Shown in pieces: positions 34,490 to 47,474 of a DNA stretch of 64,000 bases. The stretch comes from Epiperipatus broadwayi. Lineage: Eukaryota; Onychophora; Udeonychophora; Euonychophora; Peripatidae. The first letter of the stretch is position 1; each line of letters starts with the position of its first letter. The translations under genes were made by a program, and so were the position numbers. The notes beneath the pieces are model-generated. The model did not search any database. It saw only the letters and a program-made list of their open reading frames with translations, and was not told the origin of the DNA. The stretch is taken from the NCBI GenBank assembly GCA_028023455.1, contig JAQFVV010000050.1:1754411-1818410 (forward strand), given 5' to 3'.

Positions 34490-35940
34490 TTCTTAGAAAT
34501 GGGGAAGCAGGATTCCTTGTGATTTATGAAATTAGAGTTGGTAGCTATATGCCAACACTTCTTTGACATTCCGCTTAGAGTCATTTCACTTAATGCATGC
34601 AATGTTGGCAAATATGGGCTCAAATGTATAGCCTATGGTGTTTTCTTGCTCAAGAAAGATAGACTTATTTCTTGAACTATCTTTGGCTCATCTATAAAAA
34701 TATCTGTGTTGGGATATCCCAGTAAAGGCAGGTTTGTGATTCACCAATAATATATACAGAGCAGCACTCTGCTTAGGGGCATGTAATATTATATAAGGTC
34801 TGCGAAGTTTGTTCTACATGGAGTCTGTCTTTAGAATTTGTTATTAATCTGTTGGTTGTGGACGGAGTATGGTAGATTACTTGATGATGATTATGAACAT
34901 GCTTTATTGATGTTTTTGGCCATCCATGGTATATATGGAAGTAGAATTCAAGGTCTGTCATCTTTGGATAGGTTTTGATTTTATCTTGTTATAAAATTGT
35001 TTAACAATTCATATGAAGTCATTATATTTAAAGCCTCTGTAATTAGTTCTTTAAGGTATTAGTAAATGTTGATTTTCAAGCAACTTCAAACTTGCATAAG
35101 TGGTAGTATTTGTAAAAAAAAAATAATGACAGACCAGCATATTTGTGAGAGTGAGGTAAGATGGATTTGGGATGAGAGTGAGATGGACTTGGAATGTATG
35201 AAACCTCTGATTTCTAAAAATATGAGACACATCGTATAGTTTAGCTGGAAATGATCTCTTCATAACTGGATATCTAGGTAGTTTAACTCGCTATGATCTT
35301 CTTCCCATTCTATAATGCACAATAATACATATTTTGCATCCAAGTCTGTTTTGATTTTATTGATTAAAAGATTTCAGGTAACACATAAATATGTCATTTA
35401 CATATATGTAAATAAATTTGGGGGGTATTTAAATGCATTTAGAGAGAAACTGGTTTTCAATATAATTAAGACATGTACTTGAAATAATACCACTTGTGAG
35501 CAGACACATTGACCATACAACAATCATATAAAAAAGTTGTCCATCAAACATGGTGATAATATTGTTATCAAGGAAATTAAAAATATGACAAAATTAATTC
35601 ATGTAGATAAATAGTTGATTTTCAAGAGATCTGATTTAACAATGTTTATAGATTGTTTTCTGTTAATAGAGCTATATAGCTCAGTTATGTTGAGGGAAGC
35701 CATTTTGTGGTCAACTCCTAATTTTGAACTTTTAATTAGATTTACAAATTTGAAAGATGCCTTAATGATATAAGTACCATAACCTAGTTGTTCCATTAGT
35801 GAGTGGTTAGTCATTTTAATGGTTCTGTAGCAATGCACACCTCCAAAGTTTATCATTAACCTAAGTGGCCGTTTGATTTGTGCAATTTGGCATTGAAAAA
35901 CATTCATGGTGGTGTTGCTGCTGATGAGTAGATTTTATAT
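34490..35940 (-). pseudogene. PLE remnant, RT to GIY-YIG, minus strand
   Basis: In minus-strand order: a 5' part with RPLRLMINFGGVHCYRTI, IIKASFKFVNLI and KMASLNITELYSSINRKQSI (35907-35640), equivalent to DITELYGSI of the 19-kb PLE; EWEEDHSELNYLDIQ (about 35310-35270, frame-shifted); then SKDRLHVEQTSQTLYNITCP with a stop (34840-34775), the start of the GIY-YIG domain; then decayed tail. The YVDD segment is not recognisable. Many frame changes: an old copy. Confidence 0.75.
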
Positions 35941-35989
35941 TTTTGCCTTTAGTAAAAGCTTTATTACAAGCCATTTACAATAGGCATAA

Positions 35990-37620
35990 AACTGTTTCTG
36001 AGATACAACTATGTTTATTTAACAAGATCATAATGGGATGTAAAAGGGTTCGCTAAAAAGAGAAAAAATGAATGAATAAAATTTCACACAATATTGTTAT
36101 TTCTGAATACATCACAAATAAATGGAACAATTTATCATTACAATTTAAACCCAAATTCCCCTTTTTTTCAGCTAAACAAGGCATCAAGCACCATCCCCTT
36201 TAGACAAAGCTAGCTTTGGAAACTTTACTGATAAGGCTCCACCTCCCAACATAAGCTGTGATTCATTGGAGGGGAGTGAAATGAGACAATCATGGAATGT
36301 ATAGCTGATGTCAAGGTTAGTCTCTCAAACAACCCGAATAGAGATAAAATAATTACCCCAATTGCAAAATCTATCTTTCAAACCTACCAAAACTGCCTTT
36401 CATAACTGGAGAATACATGTAGAGGCCACCAAGTGATTCCTGTTTAAAAACATAATATGTCTAAAGGAAGATAAAGGAAATAGATTTGTTTTAATAAATA
36501 AAGTAGACTTTATGGAAAAAATGATTGTCTAGATAAACAAATTAAAATTTAATCTTCTCCCAAATTCCAATACAAACCAGAACAAAGACAAATTTATTAG
36601 CAACATATTGACAAACATTGCAGTAAGGTGTTCACTATTGATAAATTGCACAAACTAAATGACCCACTTAGTTTATTGTTAGACTTTGGAAGCACGCTCC
36701 ACTACAATACCCTTGAAATGATTAACAAGTGGATAATGAAACTTTGTCATAGTGCTTACATCATTAAATCATCCTTCAAATTTGTGATCCTAATTAAAGT
36801 TCAAAATTAGGAGTTGATCACAAAGTAGCTTCCTTTGACATAACCTAGCTATATGGCTCTACAAACTGAAAATCTTTGTATCTTTAAATCAGAACTCTTG
36901 AAAACCAACTACTCATTAATTTTATAATATATTGTTTTAATTGGCTTGATAACAACATTATTACCACGTTTGATGGACAACATTATTACATGAATGATGG
37001 ATGGCCAATGGGTCTACTCATAAGTGGGATTATTTCAAGTATATCTCAACCACAATGAAAATCAGCTCCTCCCTAAATGCATTACAAATACCTCCAACCT
37101 TATTCACACATGATACATAGATGACATATTTATATGTGGCCCAGAATCTTCAATCAATGAGATTAAAACAGACCTGGAGGCAAAATCTGCATTATCAAGG
37201 ACTATAGAATGGGAAGACCACCATGATTGAAAATATCTAAATATCCAACAATAGAGAGATTATTTCCAGCTAAACTATAAGATGTGCCTCAAACCTTTAG
37301 AAATGAAGTTTCACACATCACAAATTCATCTCACTTTACTCTCCCAACTGATCTGTCATCATTTCTTTTTAGAAACTACCATCTATGCAAATTTGAAGCT
37401 GTCTGAAAAGACAACATTGCATGGAAATGGAGCCTTGTGAATACCACTTTTTACAATGAAAGGATCACCACAACCATGCTTTTTCTCCAGCTATAGAATG
37501 GAACAATAAATGAAGACTCCAGCAGGAGATCTACAAATGGAAATTTCTATGAGCTCAGGATCCCATACACTTACACCAACTTACTGGTAAGTTAAGAATA
37601 ACCTTTCCCGATTGTGACTT
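35990..37620 (+). pseudogene. PLE remnant, plus strand, divergent partner
   Basis: Contains LDFGSTLHYNTLEM and IIKSSFKFVILIK (36660-36800), equivalent to the 5' part of the minus-strand copy at 34490-35940; MNDGWPMGLLISGIIS (about 36990-37040), the PLE RT block; EWEDHH and YLNIQ (37205-37250); PLEMKFHTSQIHL (about 37290-37330). Stops are frequent. It lies back to back with the minus-strand copy, 5' ends facing each other. Confidence 0.75.
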
Positions 37621-38635
37621 AACGTTTGCAAACAATTCTTAAAAATAAGTTTAAAATAATCCTGATAAAGACTTTAAATTTTATTCTTCAAGAGACTCTT
37701 GTTTACCTAAAAACTATAATTGTTGGACTGTTTTTTTTAATTAATTGATTCATGTCTGGATTGGCATGTGTGTAATCTTTCCAATTAATTAATTAATAAT
37801 GTGTTTTTTTATATATTTTAATTTGTTAGAATAAAAATATTTATTTCTAATACCAACTATTCATTGTGTGTTATTACTGATTATTAGTAAATTTATTAAT
37901 GCTAATTATTAAGATTTGAAAATATAATTTACCTTTGCCAATGCTGTACTGAAACTCAATCCTTCAGAGATTCCAGATAATTTTGTCATAACTAAATAAA
38001 TAAAAGGGATTTGGCCAATGGATTCCATACAGAATCCTGGCACCTTTCAAATAAATTAAAAGCTGGCTTACTTGATCTCATTATTTTAGTAGTTACATTA
38101 GTTGAAAAGGTGTTGTGTGACCAGGAAAGATAATTGCATCCATTAAATCTTACTAATTTTTTGACAAAAAAAAATTTGATAGGACGTAATTTAGTCACCG
38201 AGTATGGTAGTTAACTCATAAAAACTCCAATAGAACAATGGATGTTACAATATATTACATTGAAATTCAATCTTCCCAAACAAAAACATGTTCCAATAGT
38301 CAGAAGATACTAGATTGAGTTTGGACTTGCTGGTCAGATAGATTAGTTTTTAATTATTTAGCTTTTATTCATATAGTAACTTTAAACAAAATTAAAAAAA
38401 TATATATACCATTTGTATCAAACACAACTTTTTTACACATTATATTATCTATATCAAAAATTTAACAATCTGTCCACTTATTATACTATGTATATCAAAC
38501 TTTTAATAGTTTTCCTTGTATTATGGACTACATCAAAAATTTAAAAAACTTTCTATCCATTATATTTCTTGTATGAAATATTTAACAATCTTTCTATTTA
38601 TTATACTATGACTATCTAATAATTAATGGTTTATC
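37621..38635. other. No recognisable gene
   Basis: AT-rich. 38420-38620 has a loose repetition of TTTAACAATCT.TCTA and TTATACTATG units, about 60 bases apart, leading into the microsatellite. Confidence 0.4.
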
Positions 38636-38918
<283 letters not shown>

Positions 38919-38998
38919 GTGAATTCTAATATTTTCATGGATAAAAGATGTCATATTATTATTATTATTTGCGGGATATTCCGTGTAGTGAAAAAACT

Positions 38999-39046
38999 AA
39001 ATGCTGACGTTTCAGTACAATATCAAGTACCTTCCTCAGAGCGTCC
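38999..39046 (-). ncRNA. Hammerhead ribozyme in PLE tail, left arm
   Basis: Minus strand: GACGCU, core CUGAGGA (39039-39033), stem II AGGUAC/GUACU with one bulged G, GAAA, then ACGU as a palindromic minimal stem III, C at the cleavage position, then AGCAUU closing stem I (one C-A mismatch). This matches the minimal hammerhead layout described for PLEs. Confidence 0.78.
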
Positions 39047-39557
39047 TCTTTCTCAAATCATAAGAATGCATGTGAGATTTAAAACCGTTTTTATCGTTTT
39101 CTTTCTCCTCATATTTAAATTCTATTGGTTGAGAAGTTTTAAAATTTATTTTCTCTTCCAATAGCTTCTTCCAAATGTTATTAATCTTCTTTAATTCACA
39201 CCTTTCATTTATGCTCTTGGGCCTTTTAAAAATCTCTATAGCTTCTCTTAGCAATCTAAGAGAAGCTATAGAGATTTTTAAAAAGCCCAAGAGCATAAAT
39301 GAAAGGTGTGAATTAAAGAAGATTAATAACATTTGGAAGAAGCTATTGGAATCTAAGAGAAGCTATAGAGATTTTTAAAAGGCCCAAGAGCATAAATGAA
39401 AGGTGTGAATTAAAGAAAATTAATAACATTTGGAAGAAGCTATTGGAAGAGAAAATAAATTTTAAAACTTCTCAACCAATAGAATTTAAATATGAGGAGA
39501 AAGAAAATGATAAAAACGGTTTTAAATCTCACATGCATTCTTATGATTTGAGAAAGA

Positions 39558-39605
39558 GGATGCCCTGAGGAAGGTACTTGATATTGTACTGAAACGTCAG
39601 CATTT
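39558..39605 (+). ncRNA. Hammerhead ribozyme in PLE tail, right arm
   Basis: Same motif as the left arm: core CUGAGGA (39565-39571), stem II, GAAA (39591-39594), ACGU, C17 at 39598. Stem I pairs AUGC with GCAU, with a C-A mismatch next to the core. The two arms differ at complementary stem I positions; the combined consensus GAUGCU/AGCAUU would pair fully. Confidence 0.78.
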
Positions 39606-39655
39606 AGCTTTTTCACTACACGGAATATCCCGCAAATAGTAATAATAATATGACA

Positions 39656-39820
39656 TATAAATATATATATATATATATGTCAAACACTTTCTGTTTTAAT
39701 CCTATCTGAGCCAAATGTTTAGGCAGTTTTGCCACATATAAATGATCTATATTTGTCCTTCATTCCACATGTTCTATATCAAACCCTTAGAGTTTGTTCA
39801 GTGAATTATTCTATCTATAT
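39656..39820. other. Spacer with TA microsatellite
   Basis: A (TA)n run at 39660-39680, otherwise AT-rich. Confidence 0.4.
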
Positions 39821-40243
39821 CAGTGGTCTCAACCATTTTTTGGCTATATCCAACTTAAGCATCTCTAAAATCCTGATGCCACACACCCCATGACATATAA
39901 TTTTTATTTTTCAAAATACAAACTACTATTCATGTGAAAAAAGTAAAAAAAAAAAATTAATGAAAGGACAGTTAAGCCTCTTAACTTGTTCCAAAGAACA
40001 ATGGAATGGTAAGGAGTAACGGTTATTTAAACAGAAAAAACACTGAAAAGATGGTACGGAAAGAGAAATTAAAAAAAAAAACATTCATAGCTTGATTCAT
40101 AAATAACAAGATATAAGAACAGTTATCGGCTACTCAAAATGAATTTTTAAAAAAATCTCTGTTAATAACTCGTTCTATTAATTTCCTCTCTTAAAAATCA
40201 AATTGCCTCTCTGTGCGGTGTGTGAACATGTTTGGAACCACTG
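39821..40243. mobile_element. hAT-type MITE, 423 bp
   Basis: Starts CAGTGGTCTCAACC and ends GGAACCACTG, imperfect inverted ends of hAT type. Perfect 8-bp direct repeats ATCTATAT flank it at 39813-39820 and 40244-40251. No coding capacity, so it relies on a transposase elsewhere. Its ends differ from the CAGGGGTGTC end near the 680-aa transposase, so that protein is not necessarily its partner. Confidence 0.9.
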
Positions 40244-40251
40244 ATCTATAT

Positions 40252-43200
40252 AAATTATTTAGGTTCAAATTATACTATCAATATATCCTTTACACTATCT
40301 GCACAACATCGATCTCACTTCTATACAATGCATAGAAATCATTACTCTTTGTAAAAAAAACAGACATCTGTTACATAAATTTGTTGTATATATATATATG
40401 GATTTATATATAGATTTCAGTTATTTAAAAACTTTAGTATTTTAATGATATATTTATAGATTTATAAAATATCATTGAGTTTCTCTATGTTATTTTAAAA
40501 ATATATTTTGTTTAACTAAGAGACATTTTCTTTTGATGCAGACTATTTATCATGACAGATAACATATATCATCTACAATTAGCATCTATTCAAATTCAGT
40601 ATGCCATAAAATTTTAATAAAACAGACAGACAAAAAAGAGAAGGCATAACAAGCAAATAAAATGAAAATGTAGAAGTCAATATTTTATAACAAATTGACT
40701 GGAGCCTAGTTTCTAAGGGGGGAGGGGAGTTGATCTCAATTAACATCTTATTAAATCAATTTTATTATAGTATCTTTCATTTTGGGCAACTAGCTTTTAT
40801 AATATGTTAATGCACCTTGAAGTGGATGTAAATAAATATGAAAAGAAATCAATTATAATCATCAGACACTGTATGAAAAAAACTACAAATCATTCTGCAA
40901 TATATATATATATGTGTGTGTGTGTATTTCAAGCCTAATATTCTTTAAGTGACTTGGAATAACAATAATATGACACAGAATATTGCGACTGCTCAACTTA
41001 TATTAATGTTGCGATGGCAACTTATTGTACATAAAAATACAAATATTTAGCATTTATTGGTTATTAAGAATTCATTCATTCACCTATTTCATCATGGCTA
41101 TATTAATTAAATAATACAATTAATTAATATCAATTGATTAATAACATTAATGATTAAATCTTAATTAATATTAATACTTAACATTTTGATGTTCCGCTAT
41201 GACTCGTGTATATCTGTTTTGAAATAAGCCAATTAAAAGTAAGTAATTATAACAGCCAATCATCACACTTTGACACTCTTATATTGCGATTACACAATTA
41301 ACATACATTGGTCAGCTGTTATGTTTGGCGAATCACAAAGGGCTTTTCAAAATGGCTGAATAAGAAAGTCATTCTTGAAATGCATGTCGCAGGAGAGCAA
41401 ATAATTTTTTTATATTGTATATAGCACTTGCGGCAAAACATTTATTTAGATCTCACAATAATTTAAATGTATTCTTTATTAGATTATTTTTTAATGCTAA
41501 AGCACAACATTTTACCTCTACAATAACAATAATATGTGCTTCAATGAATATGTGATGGTATGTTGTGATTTAACTTTAAATGACACTTTTGGGATTACCT
41601 TATCACAATTATTTTGTGTTTTTTATTCATTTAACAATAAGATTTGCAAATAAATATTCATTTATTAGTTCAGAAAAACTTCTGAAGATATCAGTAATTC
41701 ACATAATAAAACCAGAGGGCCAACAAAAGCTTAGAATGTCTCCAATTTTGATAGATTCTTTGATAATGAGTATATAAACAAACTTTTAAATTCTGCCTTG
41801 TTAATAATATCCAATTTTGGAATTTATTCAAAGTTATGATTATTTTTGCAAAACATTTATGTAATAATTATTCAAAAATAGATATTCATGTTTACACTTA
41901 GACTTTTTTTGAAATATATATTATTATTAAAAATACAAGTAAAACAATGAAAAACTATGAATATTACGATGATTGCAATTAGTCAACCACAATAGCAATA
42001 AATTTTTGTGATAATTTAAATAAATATAAATGTAATTTTAAATTCTAGAATAGAATTTTATAGCTTTGTCATGACCTTGTATTAATTTGTTCATGTCTAA
42101 ACTTTTTAGATGAAAATTCATCCTGTCTATTTTAAATGAGATCTAGCGAGTCTTTTGTTAAATATTTGTCCATATATGAACATTTTATTCTTAAAATTAA
42201 ACCTTTTCCCCCTCATAACATATTAATATTCTTAACATTATTTATTACAAATATAAACTTTCAAGCACTAAATCTTATAAAAATATGAAAACAAAATTTT
42301 AAACAGAGTGTTTGTCTGCAATAAGAGAGCTTCACATAATTAGATAAACTTATATACTCCAAAAGTTACTAAAAAAATTAGATAATCATTGGACAAATTT
42401 CCCTATTCAGAACATTAAAGGAATTATATTTTATTTCTATGTTATATTTAAAATCTGTATTTTTTCTGTTGTCTGATTGGTGAATGAATGTTTGTCCAAT
42501 GTCACCTATCAAATTCACAATCATTATGCTTATGTGAAAAAAGTAATTCCACCATCAAATAAAAAAAGACTAGGGAAAAATCAGTTAGAGTGCTTTTGAC
42601 AACAGAGATATAGTAAATATTTGGTAAATGTTCCCACCCAGCTGCAGAAAGACCCACAATCACCAATTCATAATTTGACATTAAGGCACTCATGTTTTCA
42701 TGTCTGACAAATATAGTTCAGATGAACAATATGCTTAGCAATGATAATGAACTTTGACAAATTAGCAATGTTTACAAAAAACATATTTACATTGAATCTT
42801 AACAAAAAATTGTTAAAGTAATCAATTAAAAAAATTACATTTATTATATTTAATAAAAAAATATTACAAAAACCATTGGCATTTTTGTATTCTGACAACA
42901 ATAAATGATAACTATTAATAAAGCTGAAAAAAAACTTATGAATAACCATCACTGACTATAAAAAAAAAATTACATTTTTTATTCCATGAGCTCTCCAGTA
43001 AATATATTCTTGAAGTTGTAAAGGTAGAAAATATATCAAATATATTTAAAGATATAAATTTTAATTCAGCTTTATTAAAATTTGAAAATTTATTTATATA
43101 ATATTGAAATGTTTTCTTTAATTTACATTAAATCTTTAAAAAAATTGTTAAAGCAATCAATTATTACAAAAATGATGGGATGAAAGCCCAGAGTTTTTGT

Positions 43201-44400
43201 GTGCTGCCATATCAACGATCTTTCAATTTTCACATTTAAAATCTTTTGTTTAATTTACATTAAATCTTTAAAAAAAATTGTTAAGCAACAAATTTAAAAA
43301 AAACAGGCATTTGGGTGCATCTGATGTTATTATAATGAAGATAAATTTAGAGTTATTTATCATCAAAGAAAGAAAAACAATATTAAAACAAAAAATATTA
43401 TGTATTGTTGTTAATTTTTAAAAAATAATTACATTATTATTTGATGAAAGCAATTCACATTTGGCAAATAGAAACTGCTTCATTACGCCGTAACAAACAT
43501 TTAAGAATCGGCTTTTTAAAAATGTTTTCAAGGAAATTTTTTACGATATCATTTTTTGGTTTAAAAATCATTTACAAAATGTTCTGTTAATATTATTACT
43601 GAGTCAATGAAAAATTCTCATTTATATTGACATCTAGGCCCCTTCCCCATAGCATTATCATCCCAATCGATCATTGGCTAAAAGCTCTGTATAATACTGA
43701 CATCTTCAGAATTTTTTCCCAATAGATTTACAAGTAAAATGTGTAAAAAGCAGCTTTAGACTCAGAAGTAGTTATAGATGGGCTTAAAACAATAAAAGAA
43801 GATATAACAATCATAGCATGATCAAAATGGCAAATTTGGTGAAGTTGATGCTGACTTTGCCTCATACCATTAATATATAAAATTTCATTTGCAAATTTAT
43901 TTCACTGATTTACTTTTTTCAATGGTGTTTCACCAATTAAACAGTAAGAAAAGAGTAACTGTTCTCATTATATATTTCACTTTATTATTTTCTTATATAT
44001 ATTTGGAATGTTTAAATATGATTTTTTTAAAATGTTTGAACATTTATAAACTTATATTTCTAACAAATTTTGATCAATAACCTGATTTATAATATTGAAT
44101 AAAGGTTTTAATACTAGCATTAAAGTGTTGATCTATTAATTCAAATTCCATGAGGTGATATAATACAAGAGAGTTAAAGGTTACTACCCATTGCCATATT
44201 GTGCTCCCCTTATTTCAAGTTTGGATATTCATTGACTGTGCAACCAGAATTGTACTCTAACTACTAAACAAACTTTAAATCTACTCAATCAATAAAAATT
44301 GCATATAATCTGACATTTGAATCTCTACCAATTAGAATTTTTTTGGACTCCAATCAGATGGAGAATTTTTTTATTTAGGTCATTGTTTTGAGTCTACTGA
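40252..44400. other. Long AT-rich stretch, no gene
   Basis: No family signatures. A direct repeat of about 40 bases containing TTTACATTAAATCTTTAAAA and ATTGTTAA occurs at about 43124-43160 and 43253-43290, with a third trace near 42790-42830. Open frames are short and low in complexity. Confidence 0.45.
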
Positions 44401-44459
44401 AAGTATACAATAATGCTTGATAAAACAGCAACAAAATCTGAAGACAGTAGTATAAGCCA

Positions 44460-44640
44460 TATTAATCAATGAATGTTAGAAGGTTCATGTGTAAAATCTC
44501 TATCTAATGCCTACTTATCTAATATGATTGTGCTAGTTTCTTGCTTATGGCCTTCATCAGCTATGAGCATTGGATCTTGAAACAATGTAGTGTACCTAGA
44601 TCTTATTATATAATGCAACCCTCCAGCAGTAACCTTTTAC
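44460..44640 (-). mobile_element. Family B repeat unit
   Basis: Landmarks of family B are present: ATGAATGTTAGAAGGTTCATG, TGCCTACTTATC, GGCCTTCATCAG, ATTGGATCTTGA and GCAACCCTCCAGCAG. The hammerhead at 44518-44576 sits centrally. Boundaries are not defined. Confidence 0.65.
44518..44576 (-). ncRNA. Hammerhead, family B, partly decayed
   Basis: The core CUGAUGA and GAAA are intact and stem II GGCC/.AGC is partial. Stem III reads ACUAGC instead of ACUAGU, and the inner stem I helix no longer pairs, though the outer AUCCAA/UUAGAU helix is mostly kept. Likely inactive. Confidence 0.65.
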
Positions 44641-45229
44641 ATATTTAGTTAATTATAATGTGCTATGAGACAAAATGTCAGCACAACAATGTTTTCAATC
44701 TAAGCTAATCCATTTGTATAGTCATACAGATATGAACCCAGTTCAGTATCAATACATTTTTGTGCTTTTGTTTTTTTAATAACTATGGTCTCCATTATTT
44801 TAAGGGCAGGATAGGTACAAAACCACTAAAACATCACATGACCAATATTTCATCTGCTTACACAAGCTGTTAAAACAGTAGCAAACTTTACAAACAGTAG
44901 TGCTACCCAGTGCAAGTCATAGTAATCGATGGACACTAGGTTTGTGCATAAAACCCCTGTTTAATGCCTACCCATCCAATATCTCTAGACAGCTTGTATA
45001 AACATAGGAAATGGTGTTCCTGGGACATTTTAATGGTTTTAATGCTTGATAAAAAGGTATCTAGCTTCTCTTAGATAAAGAGTAAAACAAGGAGAAAAAA
45101 TGTTCAAATTTGAAGTAACTAACAATTGGAAATGTCATTAATACCATTTTCTTCATTGCTGTATTAGTGAAGAGACTGATGGACAAGCTTTTTTTTTCTG
45201 AAGTGGAATATTTTATAGTTAGTTTGAAT

Positions 45230-45645
45230 AGCCAGATATCACATGACCACCATCTCTTATGCTTATGTATAACTGTTGTTAAAACAGGCAAAACTCACTA
45301 TACGTATTGCCACACACAGCAAGCTAGAGAAATCAATGGATGCCAGAAGGTTTGTGCATAAAATCCTCATCTAGTGCCTACTCATCCAATATCCCCAGAC
45401 TAGTTTCTGGCTTGTGGCCTTCGTGTTGCATTAGATCCTAAGATCTAGGTGCAGTGCTCTCAGATCCAAGGCTCCTCACTGATGAAGGCCACATGCCAGA
45501 AACTAGTCTGGGGATACTAGATGAGTAGGCACTAGATGGGGATTTTATGCACAAGCCTTCTAGCACCCATTGATTACTCTAGCTTGCTGTGTGTGGCAAT
45601 ATGTATTGTGAGTTTTGCCTGTTTTAATAACAGCCAGATAAGTTT
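45230..45645. mobile_element. Family B foldback (two inverted units)
   Basis: Arms about 45230-45430 and 45445-45645 are inverted copies. Shared blocks: CAAAACTCAC, TATTGCCACACACAGCAAGCT, CCAGAAGG, GCACTAGATG and CCAGACTAGTTTCTGGC. Both arms carry a hammerhead position; the right one is intact and the left has a rearranged core (45384-45437). Confidence 0.8.
45464..45522 (+). ncRNA. Hammerhead ribozyme, family B (intact core)
   Basis: AUCCAA (45464-45469), GGCU bulge, CCUCA (45474-45478), core CUGAUGA (45479-45485), stem II GGC/GCC with loop CACAU and flanking A-A, GAAA (45499-45502), palindromic ACUAGU (45502-45507), C at the cleavage position (45508), UGGGG (45509-45513) pairing with CCUCA, AUA, then CUAGAU, which pairs only partly with AUCCAA. 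All core bases are present. The outer stem I helix is weakened in this copy but perfect (UUGGAU) at 49.1 and 49.6 kb. Confidence 0.78.
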
Positions 45646-45649
45646 TCAA

Positions 45650-46569
45650 ACAAAACATCCCCGCAAAACTAACTATATAATTTTTTTTACATACAGACAA
45701 GAATATTGTATACATATATACATAAAAATGGTGTATTAATTTAGACAAAGTGCTCCATTATAATATAATCAGATAATCATCACTTAAAACTAGCAAACTG
45801 TACTACTTAATCTAGTTTATAAAACGAACATTAGTCTCCAGTATGAGAAAATCCCTATTGTAGTTTTCATATTTACTATATTTTAAAGCCTGTGAAAAAG
45901 TTTAATTCAGTATATATTGCTTTTGTTTTATTATAATTAGAAAATATCGTAATGCTATCAAATGCCCTGATTTAGGGCTATGGAAATATGTCGATTCTGG
46001 AGCTTAAAAACCATAGTTCGGATCTTTCAGATACTCTAACTTTTTATAACATTTCGAATGATAAAACCATTTGATAATTTTTTTATGGTAATAAATAGAA
46101 ACAAAGCAGTATATGTTTAAAACCAAGGCAAAACTTAAAAAATATTCATTAAAATTTATATATAGTATATACCAAAGCAGATTGCACGACGGAAAAGTAG
46201 TCATTGTTTTCCATTTTCTAATGCTTTCAACGCACACACTCTCAAATAGTAAATAACTCATCTATAATTCAGAGACTTTATTTCTTGAGTTTTAAGATTT
46301 AGCAAGTTCTCACGAATTAAGATGGAATTTATTTTACCTTGATGTCCTTGGTAAAAAGTACAGAAGCGAAGAAATGTGCTTAGGATTAGAAAAGATTTAC
46401 CCATCACGAGATTTTAACTACAAATCTAGTTAGTTAACAAAATAAATTACATTATTGTACTTTTATAAATGAGAAAAAGGAAGCAATAATAATTATATAT
46501 ATATCAAAATAGAATTATATAACAATAAACATACTAACAAATCAAAATTTACATTTTTTTTATTTAAAT
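45650..46569. other. No recognisable feature
   Basis: AT-rich; nothing supported. Confidence 0.4.
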
Positions 46570-46788
46570 TAATACACTGTACAGGCTTACACCTGCACAT
46601 TCAGATATATATGTAAGGTATTCGAACTCAGACTTTTACACAACCCTAGTAAAATAGATATTGTTTTTTGTTGTTTTTTTAAAGTGTCAAAAAAACAAAC
46701 AATATTTTAATAGGGTTGTGTAAAAGTCTGAGTTCAAATACCATACATATATATCTGTACGTGCAGGAGTAAGCCTGTACAGTGTATT
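46570..46788. mobile_element. SINE-like foldback with tRNA-like boxes in both arms
   Basis: Arms start AATACACTGTACAGGCTTAC and end GTAAGCCTGTACAGTGTATT. Each arm holds GGTTGTGTAAAAGTCTGAG followed by TTCAAATACC or TTCGAATACC, a degenerate B box shared with the SINE units at 8.7 and 59.4 kb. The central hairpin around 46660-46710 is A/T-rich. The insert is followed by AAAATAGATATTGTT, which is also found at about 46651-46665. Confidence 0.75.
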
Positions 46789-47474
46789 AAAATAGATATT
46801 GTTAAGTCCAACGAACAAAAAAACAACTAATATTTATAAACATATAAGTTCCCGCAATTTAAACCCAAACATCAAAAGAGATTATTTTGATTAAACATTT
46901 TGAGGCTGAAGTCCTCTTCTGGGATGTTTTTTAACGTTAGTGGCAATTGGAAGGCGCCTATGAATAGTGAAAAATTTTACGAGTGTATTGTATAAGATTT
47001 GAAATACAGGCATTCTTATTCTCCTTGTATATATTTGTTGTTTTTTGTTTGCAGTTGAAAAAATATATTTGTCTAAAGAGTAAAATCAGCGTTGTGGAAA
47101 AAAAAGGTATAATTTTTGTAGCATTTACATTACTATTTAATTCTACTTTCTTATATATATTTCAATAAACAAATAAGTATATAAATAAATTAGCAAAAGC
47201 TATATATAACTAGTAATTGCTACTCAGGATGGAAAACGAAATTTTAAGTCACATTCTTACAGAAAATCATAAATTTGCTCTCACCAGCTTTTCATAAGTT
47301 TTAATGGAAAACGATTCATCAATAAATCAATGATTTTTCATAACATCATCGTAAAGAAGTCTAATAAGCCTTCACTTTAAATTATATAAAAAAAACACCA
47401 ACTACTAGTATATATATATATGCTAAAATAAACAAACAAACAAAAAACTATTAAATCAAAGAACTTAGGCTTTC
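46789..47474. other. No gene; degenerate hammerhead-like remnant
   Basis: At 46890-46925 (minus) CAGAAGA, GAGG/CCUC and AAAACGUU-like bases resemble a PLE-tail motif with several core changes. Otherwise AT-rich. Confidence 0.35.

Larger units (their letters stand above)
38948..39655. mobile_element. Head-to-head pair of PLE 3' ends (foldback) with terminal hammerheads
   Basis: The left arm (38948-39249, minus) and right arm (39254-39655, plus) are inverted copies around a 4-base centre at 39250-39253. Each arm encodes the C-terminus of a PLE protein (LREAIEIFKRPKSINERCEL, then KKINNIWKKLLEE), followed by a 3' segment with a hammerhead and the shared end GCGGGATATTCC. The right arm also has a ~100-bp internal duplication (39254-39352 against 39353-39450). 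The REAIEI...W..LL pattern is the end of GIY-YIG-bearing PLE proteins. Both copies are strongly 5'-truncated and about 97% identical, so young. Confidence 0.88.

Noticed and set aside
46890-46925. Hammerhead in a PLE-like tail
   Set aside because: CAGAAGA and AAAA replace essential core bases and no PLE coding sequence is attached.
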